61,664 nt of DNA, from positions 1-61,664 of the forward strand of contig JACDES010000003.1 of NCBI GenBank assembly GCA_013816265.1, written 5' to 3'. Each line of letters opens with the position of its first letter. Positions within the stretch are counted from its first letter, which is position 1. The notes under the pieces were generated by a model, which searched no databases, had not been told where the DNA came from, and was given only the letters and a program-made list of their open reading frames with translations. Source of the stretch: Parachlamydiaceae bacterium (GTDB lineage Bacteria > Chlamydiota > Chlamydiia > Chlamydiales > Parachlamydiaceae). Of this stretch, positions 42,424 through 51,002 are shown in pieces. The translations under genes and the position numbers were made by a program.

Positions 42424-44010
42424 TTATTGTTTTCTGAGGCAGCTCAACACAAAGAATGAACGATCTTCAGCTTTTCTACTTAAGTTGATTTTTGCCTTGC
42501 GTAATATGTCGTCAACTTGTTTTTGCGGAGACAATTGACCCGATTCTTCTAACCAAGTCCTGAAGAGCTCTTCCGCTGAATGGACCTCTTCGGGATTTGT
42601 ACTAATCGTAGCTTCCAATAGCAATGTATCCCCAATATGCCACGCCGATGTCACTTCCTTGAATTGAACTTGAGAATCAGATCCAAGTGGTGGATAATTT
42701 GATTGAATCTGCTTTATTTGATGTGACATTTTAGGTATATGCCAAAGTTGCCCTAATCCGCATGAAATAAATCTAAAAAGGTTCGATTTTGGTTCAATAA
42801 TTAGATAGCTGAAGGCAAATTTCTGCTTCATTGGGTCGTCTAGAAGGAGCGCATTGAGAACGGTTGCCATTTCCTCAGGTTTTTTTGTTAACTGACTTAG
42901 TGATCGTACCATTCCTCTTAAAACAGATGTATATACAATACCCGGTGATCCCTTTATTGAGGGATCTCCAATGATGATTCCGTAAGCTCCATGTGCAAGA
43001 TCAAAAAAATCATAGTAAAGGCTAGAAATACCTAAACTTCTATAGGAGCCGAATCCAATTTCAGTTTCAGACCAATTGGGCGGCTCTTGGGGAACAAGGC
43101 TATGTTGCGCTTTTCGTAGGCTTTCTGATAGGTCGCTCAACGGAGCAACCTCTTTATTTTCTTTTAATAACGCTGGCGAGTTAATATATGCCGAAAGATC
43201 CATCATGAAATCGACAATGTCTTGATAGCGATCTTCAATTTTTGGTTGTAAAGCCTTTGTTAGTATCTTTTGGATGCCTTTAGGCATGATTGAAAGATGG
43301 ATTTGGCCGTGGCTTAATTTACCAAGCACGAGTTCGTATGCGATGATGCCTAATGAATAGATGTCAGAGGGATATGAAGTAGATTCTGGGTTTTCCCTTT
43401 GCTCAGGACTCATATAAATCGGTGTTCCGATAAGACGTCGTTTGTGGATGCTATTATTTGCAATTTCTTCTGTTAACAATTGAGAGATACCAAAGTCGAT
43501 AACCTTTACACCACCCGATTCTGTGATGAGAATATTTTCTGGTTTCAGATCTCTATGAATAACCCCATGGGCATGTAGGTGACATAGAGCCATGGCTATT
43601 TCCATGACAATTTCTAGTGCATATTTTAAGGAGATAAGATTGCGTAGTAAATATTGTCGAAGAGAAATACCCTGGATAAACTCCATGGCGATGTATAGCC
43701 CACCTTCCCATTGCCCTTGACCATATAATTTTACGATGTTGGGATGATCCGCAAGGCCAATGATTTCTGCTTCGCGTAGAAATCGCTGAACCATTTCAGG
43801 ATTAGAAGCAAATTCGGGAAATAGAGCCTTAATGGTGATGGGTTCTCTTGTATCGGGATGGGTAGCCAAATATAAATGACTCATTCCACCCTTCTCAAGG
43901 AGGGCTTCAATTTTATAGGGTCCAATTTGCTTTGGAATCTGCTCTGCAGCAGATTCCATGCCGACAACTGTTGGCAATGTTACTTGCCTGTGAAATTCAG
44001 ATTCTGCCAT
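42424..44010 (-). CDS. pkn5: Pkn5-like Ser/Thr kinase fused to a degenerate SpoIIE/PP2C-like domain
   Basis: The 528-residue protein has a Hanks-type kinase domain (about 30-280) with Lys61, the catalytic loop HRDLKPEN (152-159), DFG (172-174) and an intact GTPIYMSPE (195-203), so it looks active. Residues about 320-525 resemble the RsbU/SpoIIE phosphatase fold: YYDFFDL (332-338), IIIGDPSIKG (345-354), VLRGMVRSL, CGLGQLWHI, GDTLLLEA and AEDRSFFVL (514-522). The metal-binding GGD and TDG positions read SSL and ATI. It closes the T3SS operon at the CT673 position, 35 bp after sctQ. Known Pkn5 is a T3SS-associated, probably secreted, kinase. Confidence 0.85.
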   Translation of the reverse strand: MAESEFHRQVTLPTVVGMESAAEQIPKQIGPYKIEALLEKGGMSHLYLATHPDTREPITIKALFPEFASNPEMVQRFLREAEIIGLADHPNIVKLYGQGQWEGGLYIAMEFIQGISLRQYLLRNLISLKYALEIVMEIAMALCHLHAHGVIHRDLKPENILITESGGVKVIDFGISQLLTEEIANNSIHKRRLIGTPIYMSPEQRENPESTSYPSDIYSLGIIAYELVLGKLSHGQIHLSIMPKGIQKILTKALQPKIEDRYQDIVDFMMDLSAYINSPALLKENKEVAPLSDLSESLRKAQHSLVPQEPPNWSETEIGFGSYRSLGISSLYYDFFDLAHGAYGIIIGDPSIKGSPGIVYTSVLRGMVRSLSQLTKKPEEMATVLNALLLDDPMKQKFAFSYLIIEPKSNLFRFISCGLGQLWHIPKMSHQIKQIQSNYPPLGSDSQVQFKEVTSAWHIGDTLLLEATISTNPEEVHSAEELFRTWLEESGQLSPQKQVDDILRKAKINLSRKAEDRSFFVLSCLRKQ

Positions 44011-44045
44011 AAGTAGTCGTCTTAAAACTCAGGTTTTATTGTAGA

Positions 44046-45434
44046 TTACATTCCAAGTTCTAAAATTCTAACACCAATGGAATCACCCATTCGTACTAAT
44101 TCGCCTTTTCCAATGGTTTTGCCGTTAACAATCAAATTGACACCATCTTCTGGATGAATATTTAAATCAAGTAGATTACCTGGTTCGAGTGATAACAACT
44201 TGTCCATGGTCATACGAATCTGACCAATTTCTACCACCATAGAGACATAAACATCACGAGGTGATATATGGCCATGATCTTCTACTGGTGTTGAGGGAGC
44301 TTCGACTTTAGGCGCAGCTTTAGGCGCAGCTTTTTTTGGTTCTTCTTTTGCCGGTGCCATTTTAGATGGAGCAGCCATTGGAGGAGCCATTTCATTCGTT
44401 TCTTCTTCAATAATTTCAGTCTCTTCATCCAAATCGTCTAAAGATTCATCAAGATCTAACTCTGCATCGGTTTCATCTTCTTCTTCTGTTTCGTCTTCTT
44501 CCTCTTCGAGCTCTTCATCTTCTGTCAGATCGAAATCTTCAAACTCATCTTCATCCTCTTCATCTTCTTCTTTTTTTGCCATAGGGGCCTCCACATCTTG
44601 ATATAATGTAAAATCGGTAATTTTTATTTGATTTTTTTGGAACTCACCTCGGATCGCATGTCTGTTTCCTAATGTAAGTGTAAGTTGTCCTTTAAGCATT
44701 TCTGGATCGAGTGTATATTCGTCTAAAGAGATCCAATCTCCAAGATTTATACTTGTTAATTCTGCCAAAGATAGTTTTGTCTTTCCAGCTTGGACGTGAA
44801 GCAACACCTCCACTTCTGAAGCCAATTTTTTTGAAAGATCAGAAGATTCACCTTTCTTAGCAAAATGCTCTATCCAGGATTGTCTTAGCTCTGATAAAAC
44901 GATTAATCGACCCCAGAGAACTTGTCCTTGGATCGATATTGAAACGTCTAGACAAAGTGCGTTTTCTATGGGGATTTTTGTCTGACTAGTTAAAATCGGT
45001 GCTATCGACTTATCAAAATCAATTTGAGTAATGTTATAAAGAACTTCTAGAGCTAAAAAGCGATAGAAAGCCTCAGTGAGTATTCTATCTTGAAAACTAA
45101 TAGGATGGCTTTCTTTCGTCAATAATTGGGATTCAAGACTAGCCATTTCTTGTTCAGGCATCACCCAACAGACAGTTCCTGTAAATGTTGGGATAGAAAA
45201 AATGAGAGGAACGGGAGAATCACCAAGATCTTCATAGAGTTCTTCAGAGGTACGCCATTTCAACTCACCGGGAAGAATTTGAATGGGTTCTTTTTCAAAC
45301 GATTGACTAATGCGCGCACTAAGTTGTTCCCAGGGAAATGTCGGAGCAGATCCAGTCAACGGAATAGTGTCGAGCTCTTTCAGCTCAGGTTTGACCTCTT
45401 TTATCCAATCGTATGGTTTCGATATTGTCGGCAT
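44046..45434 (-). CDS. sctQ: T3SS cytoplasmic-ring protein SctQ (CdsQ)
   Basis: The start is set at 45434 (MPTISKPYDWIKEVKPELKE); the longer frame to 45581 adds an unlikely hydrophobic and AT-rich segment. The 462-residue protein ends in a SpoA/FliN domain (about 385-460: VYVSMVVEIGQIRMTMDKLL...GDSIGVRILEL), and an earlier SpoA-like region lies near 220-270. SctQ forms the sorting platform under the injectisome. A highly acidic stretch (about 275-340, mostly Glu/Asp) followed by an Ala/Pro/Lys linker is a notable insertion. Gene order sctP-sctQ-pkn5 is as in Chlamydia. Confidence 0.88.
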   Translation of the reverse strand: MPTISKPYDWIKEVKPELKELDTIPLTGSAPTFPWEQLSARISQSFEKEPIQILPGELKWRTSEELYEDLGDSPVPLIFSIPTFTGTVCWVMPEQEMASLESQLLTKESHPISFQDRILTEAFYRFLALEVLYNITQIDFDKSIAPILTSQTKIPIENALCLDVSISIQGQVLWGRLIVLSELRQSWIEHFAKKGESSDLSKKLASEVEVLLHVQAGKTKLSLAELTSINLGDWISLDEYTLDPEMLKGQLTLTLGNRHAIRGEFQKNQIKITDFTLYQDVEAPMAKKEEDEEDEDEFEDFDLTEDEELEEEEDETEEEDETDAELDLDESLDDLDEETEIIEEETNEMAPPMAAPSKMAPAKEEPKKAAPKAAPKVEAPSTPVEDHGHISPRDVYVSMVVEIGQIRMTMDKLLSLEPGNLLDLNIHPEDGVNLIVNGKTIGKGELVRMGDSIGVRILELGM

Positions 45435-45630
45435 CTTCACTTTGGGGTTAATAGCGTAAATAATAAAAACTCTGTCAAAAATATATAATATCAGTAAGTT
45501 AGAGTGATTTATAACTTCTTTCTTTATACCAATAAATTGATATTTTAGGGGGAAAAATTTTGAAAAAAACCAACTAAACAATAGAAGTTTTTTAAACTTA
45601 TCGTTTAGTTGGCTTTAGATTAGGCTGCTA

Positions 45631-46776
45631 TTATGCGTTTTCTTCTTTATTTTGCTTTTTTTGACCTTGTTGTTGTTCCCTTTGTTCTCTAGCAAATCGA
45701 TATGATGTTTCATTTTGTGTTTGAGCATCTGCGGGCTTCAATGAGGTAGTAAATGCATTAATACTATATTCATTGCCCAAACTTAATTTTAAACCTTCTT
45801 CAAAGGCATCTTTAGTGTTTTTTAATGCTATCTGTGCTTCTTGCCTTAAATTTGAAAACGCAATACTAAAAGCAGTAGGATTTTCTTTCGAATTGATCAA
45901 TGTTAATTGTGCACCTGCAAATAGGGGAGGAAACTTTAAATCAAGTGTTGTTTCTGTGAGTCCTTCTTTTTGAATGACTTGCATTCCTTCGACTATTTGT
46001 TTGAGAAGATTTTGCATTTCAATTCGACTTACAACTGTTTTTTTGCCTTCTAGGTCTTTATTATCAGCATTCACAGCTTGAGCAATAGGATTTATTTGTG
46101 CAAGATCTGGGTGATCATGAGCAAATTCTGCACCTGTTAGGTTAGAGCGTAATATTTTTTCCTTTTTAGAAGCATAAGCTGTAGCATCAGTTTGAAGGGC
46201 ATCCTGAGATGCATTCAATTTTTTATTAGACGCAACTAATTCAGCAGATCGTGTGCTTGAAAGTTTATTTTGATCTTTTATTGCTTTTGAATTTACCATT
46301 TGATCTTGGACGGCTTCTTCACCTTTCTCGTTAGCGGATAGTGCAGCGTTGGTTTGCATTTGATCAGAAAGTTCTTTATTGGCTTCCGCTTGTTCAATAG
46401 AAGCTTGCTCGGCATCTGCCAGCATTAGATCATCTTTGGGGTTTGTGGAAGGAATTTCAAATTTCCTTTTTTTGGCCATTATTTCATCAGCGCTGAGCTT
46501 TTCGGAATCAAAATCTTCAGAATTTTGTGAATCTTCTTTTAAAGTGGTTTTTTTCTTATTCAAAGATGCAAAAAGGGATAGAGGATTATCCTTTTCTTGT
46601 TCTGGAATAACTTCCTCTTCTTCCTCACGATGATCTTTCTTCGTAGCCGCTAAAACTTTAGAAAAGTTTTTTTTAGCGTTCAGCGGTGGTCCATAGGGTT
46701 TGTTTTTGTTGATGGCATTCGCCTTATGGTCATCTTGTGGATTGGTTTTAATGGGTCCTGATGGTATGTGATTCAT
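45631..46776 (-). CDS. sctP: T3SS needle-length/substrate-switch protein SctP (CdsP)
   Basis: This 381-residue, mostly charged and low-complexity protein lies between sctO and sctQ, the place of CT671 (CdsP). The C-terminal part (about 245-350: LKQIVEGMQVIQKEGLTETT, LDLKFPPLFAGAQLTLI) resembles the compact T3S4/FliK-type C-terminal domain that contacts the export gate. SctP proteins measure needle length and switch substrate class. The long disordered middle (about 60-230) is rich in Lys, Glu, Asn and Ala, as expected for a ruler. Assignment relies on position and overall pattern. Confidence 0.78.
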   Translation of the reverse strand: MNHIPSGPIKTNPQDDHKANAINKNKPYGPPLNAKKNFSKVLAATKKDHREEEEEVIPEQEKDNPLSLFASLNKKKTTLKEDSQNSEDFDSEKLSADEIMAKKRKFEIPSTNPKDDLMLADAEQASIEQAEANKELSDQMQTNAALSANEKGEEAVQDQMVNSKAIKDQNKLSSTRSAELVASNKKLNASQDALQTDATAYASKKEKILRSNLTGAEFAHDHPDLAQINPIAQAVNADNKDLEGKKTVVSRIEMQNLLKQIVEGMQVIQKEGLTETTLDLKFPPLFAGAQLTLINSKENPTAFSIAFSNLRQEAQIALKNTKDAFEEGLKLSLGNEYSINAFTTSLKPADAQTQNETSYRFAREQREQQQGQKKQNKEENA

Positions 46777-46819
46777 AACGCTACTCCTTTGCCTCTCTCA
46801 AAACGGGCCTTTAATCCCA

Positions 46820-47326
46820 TTAGGATAATTTTTTCTTGGGTTTTTGGGTAAAATAAATAACTGTACCCAACTCATCTTGTTCGCGCCCTTCGATAATATC
46901 ATATTCTTTGCGCATTTCCTTTTCCCAGTCTTTTTTATGTGTGACAAGTTTGTCAACTTCCTGGCGCTTTTTCCTTAAATCATCTTGTGCCAGCTCTAAA
47001 TTTTTAACGGCTACATTCACAAGTTCTTGTTGATCTTTTACTTTTTTTTCTTCTACTTTTAATTTTTCATCAACAATTTTTAAATAAACCTTCATCTGTT
47101 GAACTTTAGGACTTGTCATCACATGGTCAAGAGTGTCACGCAGTTGCGTTAATTTATCCTGCTGATGTTTTTTAACCTTATTCCTTTCAGCTTCTCTTTG
47201 AGCAAGTTTTTCTTGTTCTTTTTGTAATGCTAACTTTTTTTCTAATACGACCTTTTCAGCATCCTCGACACGTTTTTGTTTAACCTCGATAATCTGTTTT
47301 AAAGGATAGACGATTTTGTTGACCAT
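46820..47326 (-). CDS. sctO: T3SS stalk protein SctO (CdsO, FliJ-like)
   Basis: The 168-residue protein is predicted to be one long antiparallel coiled coil (about residues 10-140) made of Lys, Glu and Gln-rich heptads, the form of YscO/FliJ. SctO acts as the rotor-like stalk of the SctN ATPase and recycles export chaperones. It follows sctN by 16 bp and precedes sctP, in the conserved order (CT670). Confidence 0.85.
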   Translation of the reverse strand: MVNKIVYPLKQIIEVKQKRVEDAEKVVLEKKLALQKEQEKLAQREAERNKVKKHQQDKLTQLRDTLDHVMTSPKVQQMKVYLKIVDEKLKVEEKKVKDQQELVNVAVKNLELAQDDLRKKRQEVDKLVTHKKDWEKEMRKEYDIIEGREQDELGTVIYFTQKPKKKLS

Positions 47327-47342
47327 AAATGCTCATAGGTTT

Positions 47343-48656
47343 TTATCTAAAAAGGGCTTTTAGCAATTGTAGTGACTCCTGAAATGAACATTTTTCATCT
47401 ACACCTTGTTTTAAAAATTTCAGCACTTTATCAATATGGTCGATGGCAAAATCACCCGCCTTATCCGAACCTCTTTTGTATTCACCGATCTTTATCAATA
47501 ATTCGTTTTTCTTATAGTTTGCCAGTACTTCTTTAAGTTTTCCAACAAGCTGTAAATGATCCTTTGAAACAATAGAATTCATTACACGACTTGCGGAGGA
47601 TAGTACATCGATAGCAGGATAGTGATATTGACGTGCAAGATCACTTGATAAGATGATATGTCCATCCAAAATTGATCGTACTTCGTCAGCGACAGGTTCA
47701 TTCATATCATCGCCGGCTACCAATATTGTGTAAAATGCTGTTATATTACCAACGTCGGAGTTTCCTGAGCGTTCTAGCAATTTAGGCAATGTCGAAAATA
47801 CCGAAGGTGTATACCCAGCTCTTGCAGGGGGTTCTCCGGCTGCTAGACCAACTTCACGTAAAGCTCGCGCAAAACGAGTGATCGAATCCATCATTAAAAT
47901 GACTGATTTACCCTGATCACGGAAATATTCAGCAATTGCCGTTCCAACGTAAGCAGCATTTAATCTTAATTGTGAGGCCTGATCTGAAGTCGAAACAATC
48001 AATACGGATCGTTTTAGACCTTCAGGACCTAAATCTTTTTCAATAAATTCACGTAATTCCCGTCCACGTTCACCGATAAGACTTATGACGTTAACATCAG
48101 CGACAGCGTTTCTTGCAATCATACCTAGTAAAGTGGATTTACCACCACCCGCTGCTGCAAATATCCCCACACGTTGACCTAGACCTGTTGTTAAGGTTGC
48201 ATCAATAGCTCTAACACCTACTGATATTGGTTCCTTGATAGGCATTCTCTTAACAGGATCAGGAGGAGATTGAATAATCGGATATGTTTCAGTAAGTATC
48301 AGTGGACCTTTTGTTTCGACGTCGAGAGGTTCGCCAAGGCCATTTAAAATTCTTCCTAATAATTGAGGTCCTACTTTGATATGCAGAGGAAGATGGGTTG
48401 GAATGACTTCGGAAGAGGGACCAATACCAGTCATTTCTCCAAGTGGGGATAGTAGAACTTCATCTCTAGTGAATCCAACAACTTCAGCACGCAAAGGGTC
48501 ACCAGCGCGTTTGATAAGACAGACTTCTCCAATTTTAACGTGGGGAACGACGGCTTTAATTAACATGCCCACAATTTCAGTAATACGTCCATTGATTGTT
48601 GTGAGCTGCAGTTCGTCGAGATCGCCCAGTAATTTATCCATATCATTAAACATCAT
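47343..48656 (-). CDS. sctN: T3SS ATPase SctN (CdsN)
   Basis: This 437-residue F1-beta-like ATPase strips chaperones from and unfolds T3SS cargo at the inner-membrane face. Walker A is AAAGGGKST (167-175) and Walker B lies in [20 protein letters not shown] (about 250-270). The family motif [18 protein letters not shown] follows, with [10 protein letters not shown] near 198. Length is typical. Two adjacent ATGs (48656 and 48653) follow AAGG. It lies between the CT668-like gene and sctO, as CT669 does. Confidence 0.96.
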   Translation of the reverse strand: MMFNDMDKLLGDLDELQLTTINGRITEIVGMLIKAVVPHVKIGEVCLIKRAGDPLRAEVVGFTRDEVLLSPLGEMTGIGPSSEVIPTHLPLHIKVGPQLLGRILNGLGEPLDVETKGPLILTETYPIIQSPPDPVKRMPIKEPISVGVRAIDATLTTGLGQRVGIFAAAGGGKSTLLGMIARNAVADVNVISLIGERGRELREFIEKDLGPEGLKRSVLIVSTSDQASQLRLNAAYVGTAIAEYFRDQGKSVILMMDSITRFARALREVGLAAGEPPARAGYTPSVFSTLPKLLERSGNSDVGNITAFYTILVAGDDMNEPVADEVRSILDGHIILSSDLARQYHYPAIDVLSSASRVMNSIVSKDHLQLVGKLKEVLANYKKNELLIKIGEYKRGSDKAGDFAIDHIDKVLKFLKQGVDEKCSFQESLQLLKALFR

Positions 48657-48715
48657 GAGAACCTTATGTGGAAATCAATAGAGAGCAAACAATACTCAAG
48701 TCATGTATCAAGTCA

Positions 48716-49429
48716 TTATACTTGAACGTTCATGAGTGTCTTAGTAGATTCTAAAGCTTTATTTAAACAACTAGTAAATAATTCAAGTTGTTGTTGAATC
48801 AGACCCATTTTCATTTGAATGACAAGCATATTTACGGGTGATAATTCAGCATTTTTTTGACTCAGAGCTTGTATTGAGTCTTGTAAGTGTTCCAGCTGAT
48901 ATTGACCTTGAGTTAAGTATCCTAAAAAGCGTTGTAATGGGTTACCTGCAGTTACAGCAGGATTTGCTTGTGCTGCTCCAGCATATTCAACACCGGCTTT
49001 TGATAAAGCAATTTTCAGCGTATCATCGATGTGTGATAACCGATTTTGTAAGATATTTTGGTATGAAGTTTTAATATTTTCAGCTTGAGAAAGCTGTGAT
49101 TTAACGCCTTCAATTTGAGCGATGAGGGTAGAAGCTTGATTTTTAATGTTGCCTGGAGTGAGCTGTGCAACTTCATTTACTTTAGTGTGTAGTTTTTTTA
49201 CTTCATCCATCAGGGATGATTTAGGGGTCGTTTGCTCTACGTTTAATGCTGAGGCATCCGCTTTTTGAGCTCGTCCTGCTGGAGTAGGATTTTGATCTGC
49301 GGTCATAAGTGCATCAAAATGTTCCTTGTTGGGAGCAACACGTTCAGATGGTGCTTCCACTGTCGCAGGTTGTTTGCTGAGGGCTTCGCTAACTTTTTTA
49401 ACAGCCTCGATTCTATCTTCTAATGCCAT
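48716..49429 (-). CDS. CT668-like T3SS-associated coiled-coil protein
   Basis: The 237-residue protein is acidic to neutral and mostly helical, with an N-terminal disordered part (about 15-75) and helices over 75-235. It has no signal peptide. Its place just upstream of sctN matches CT668 of Chlamydia, a protein of similar size and unknown role encoded in every chlamydial sctN operon that I recall. The 59-bp gap to sctN and the upstream 26-bp hairpin suggest it is the first gene of a sub-operon with sctN-O-P-Q-pkn5. Confidence 0.65.
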   Translation of the reverse strand: MALEDRIEAVKKVSEALSKQPATVEAPSERVAPNKEHFDALMTADQNPTPAGRAQKADASALNVEQTTPKSSLMDEVKKLHTKVNEVAQLTPGNIKNQASTLIAQIEGVKSQLSQAENIKTSYQNILQNRLSHIDDTLKIALSKAGVEYAGAAQANPAVTAGNPLQRFLGYLTQGQYQLEHLQDSIQALSQKNAELSPVNMLVIQMKMGLIQQQLELFTSCLNKALESTKTLMNVQV

Positions 49430-49501
49430 GGCAAAATTCCTTTTTTAGGGACGTTTGCAAGTATTTATTTTTATATTATTTGCAATATTAATAAAATATT
49501 A

Positions 49502-49561
49502 CTTATGGCTAGCATTCACGAGGAAATTGATTTACATTTCCTCGTGAATGCTAGCCATAAG
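49502..49561 (-). terminator. 26-bp perfect hairpin between sctF and the sctN sub-operon
   Basis: CTTATGGCTAGCATTCACGA followed by GGAAAT pairs perfectly with ATTTCCTCGTGAATGCTAGC followed by CATAAG around an 8-nt loop. It starts 43 bp after the sctF stop. On the minus strand an A/T-rich stretch (TAATATTTTATT) follows. It probably ends or attenuates the sctF transcript. Confidence 0.85.
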
Positions 49562-49604
49562 CAACTTTCGAAAGCGGCTAAACCAAAGCTTAGCCAGCCA
49601 ACGA

Positions 49605-49889
49605 TTATGATTTAACGTTACGTGCCATTGATTGAATTGCTCCGTTCGCAGCACCTACAACAGATGACGACATCTCGGACAACTGTGATAAGTGGTTCAT
49701 CAACATTTGCATGTCAAACATATCTGCGATACTAATCGAGCTACGTCTTGATTTCAATATAGCAAGTTTTGCTTTAGCGCTTACTGTCGCATCGTTAACG
49801 ATGTCCAACAGATAACGTAAATTAAATCCTACCTGGACCGAGTTAAGACTCGATTTACCACCAGGGCTATCTCCTAAGAAACTTGACAT
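49605..49889 (-). CDS. sctF: T3SS needle protein SctF (CdsF)
   Basis: This 94-residue, small helical protein polymerises into the injectisome needle. Its features match chlamydial CdsF: SLNSVQVGFNLRYLLDIVND near 14, KLAILKSRRSSISIADMFDM near 42 and QMLMNHLSQLSEMSSSVV near 61. The sequence has the two-helix hairpin layout and a short polar N-terminus. A strong GTAGGAGGAAA site, its own promoter (50123-50151) and a downstream hairpin suit high-level, separate expression. It lies after the SctG-like gene, the reverse of the F-then-G order I recall in Chlamydia. Confidence 0.88.
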   Translation of the reverse strand: MSSFLGDSPGGKSSLNSVQVGFNLRYLLDIVNDATVSAKAKLAILKSRRSSISIADMFDMQMLMNHLSQLSEMSSSVVGAANGAIQSMARNVKS

Positions 49890-50122
49890 ATTATTTTCCT
49901 CCTACTTACATTATTGTTAAATAATAAGTTCAGTAGGGAATTCAGAGTTGGGAAATTACACTTCCTGAAGTCGCCCCAAGTTTTCTTGGTTCGGCTTCGA
50001 TTCTGAAACGCTACACTTATAGTTGTTTATTACTAGTCAAAAATAAATTTTATTCTGGGATAAGAAACCTATTCTGTTCATTTCTTCTACCTAATAGTCA
50101 TATATACTTATCTCCTACTTTT

Positions 50123-50151
50123 TATTATATCAAATCATATTAATTAAAGCA
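50123..50151 (-). promoter_or_regulatory. sctF promoter
   Basis: On the minus strand: TTGCTT, a 17-bp spacer and consensus TATAAT. It predicts a 5' leader of about 225 nt before the sctF ATG. The leader region (49890-50116) holds no gene. Confidence 0.7.
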
Positions 50152-50235
50152 AGTATTTGACACTTTTATTTGCGATAATTAAAAATTTAAATAATAAATA
50201 CAATAAACATAGGATATTGCAAGTTTAATGCCATA

Positions 50236-50712
50236 TTATGATTTTTTGTCTTCTTCTTCTTCTTTTTCTTCTTTTTCCATTTGGCTTGCAAAAAATGGAG
50301 ATAACGATTTTTTAGAGAGATCTTTTTCCGACCATTCCAATGAGATCGTTCCTAGATTCTTAATAGTTGGGTCATTTGATTTTTCAATCATCTCACGAAT
50401 GAGTTTTTCGCCCTTTTTACGCTTTGACTTGGTCAATAGGTAACTGATACCTAGAAATGTTTGTGCTAAATGATTATCAGGTTCTTTTTCGACCACTGAT
50501 TCAAATATACGTGTAGCTTCTTTGACTTCCAATTTGTTAAGCGATATATAGCCTAAGCCAATTTGAGGAGCTGAGCTTAAGGGACTCAACGCTTGAGCAG
50601 CGTTAAAGATCCGAGCAGCACTGGTCTCATCTAATTGTTTTACAGCCACAAATCCCGCTTCTATTAACAAAGCGAAATCTTCTTTAAATTCTAGTATTTT
50701 TTCTGATTCCAT
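50236..50712 (-). CDS. T3SS needle chaperone SctG-like TPR protein (CdsG)
   Basis: The 158-residue protein has about three TPR motifs (residues about 20-125, for example AARIFNAAQALSPLSSAPQI and EATRIFESVVEKEPDNHLAQ) and an acidic tail (KEEEEDKKS). TPR proteins of this size in needle operons (YscG, PscG, CdsG) hold the needle subunit with a small SctE partner and stop it polymerising in the cytoplasm. It lies between the SctE-like gene and sctF, which fits. AAAGGA precedes the ATG. Confidence 0.8.
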   Translation of the reverse strand: MESEKILEFKEDFALLIEAGFVAVKQLDETSAARIFNAAQALSPLSSAPQIGLGYISLNKLEVKEATRIFESVVEKEPDNHLAQTFLGISYLLTKSKRKKGEKLIREMIEKSNDPTIKNLGTISLEWSEKDLSKKSLSPFFASQMEKEEKEEEEDKKS

Positions 50713-50743
50713 AAAAGAAGTCCTTTTTTGTTAAAGGGGCTTT

Positions 50744-50989
50744 TTATTTTTTTGTTCCAAACCTTGATATTACTTTCATTAAGGCATTGTACCCATGCAA
50801 CAATGTGCCAAAACGATCGAAATCAGACTGATTTTCTCCACTTCGCAATTGATCTTTGATTTTCTGAATTTTTGCTTCCACTTTTTGCTTAATTTCTCTA
50901 TTTTTTTGTGGATTTTTCAGTTCTTTTTCCAAATCAAAGACGAATTCTTCTGGTTGTTTTTTCTTTTTTTGATCTTCTAAACCAAACAT
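50744..50989 (-). CDS. T3SS needle co-chaperone SctE-like protein (CdsE)
   Basis: The start is set at 50989 (MFGLEDQKKKKQPEEFVFDL) with GAGGTGATGAC upstream; the longer frame would overlap sctD. The 81-residue, charged helical protein corresponds in place and size to CT665 (CdsE, DUF5398 type). In Chlamydia CdsE and CdsG are described as joint chaperones of the needle subunit CdsF. The start lies 13 bp after the sctD stop, so they are cotranscribed. Confidence 0.8.
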   Translation of the reverse strand: MFGLEDQKKKKQPEEFVFDLEKELKNPQKNREIKQKVEAKIQKIKDQLRSGENQSDFDRFGTLLHGYNALMKVISRFGTKK

Positions 50990-51002
50990 GTCATCACCTC
51001 TC

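Noticed and set aside
45435..45581. Membrane-helix extension of SctQ
   Set aside because: SctQ is a cytoplasmic protein. The extension is AT-rich intergenic sequence, and the family-like start is MPTISKP at 45434.
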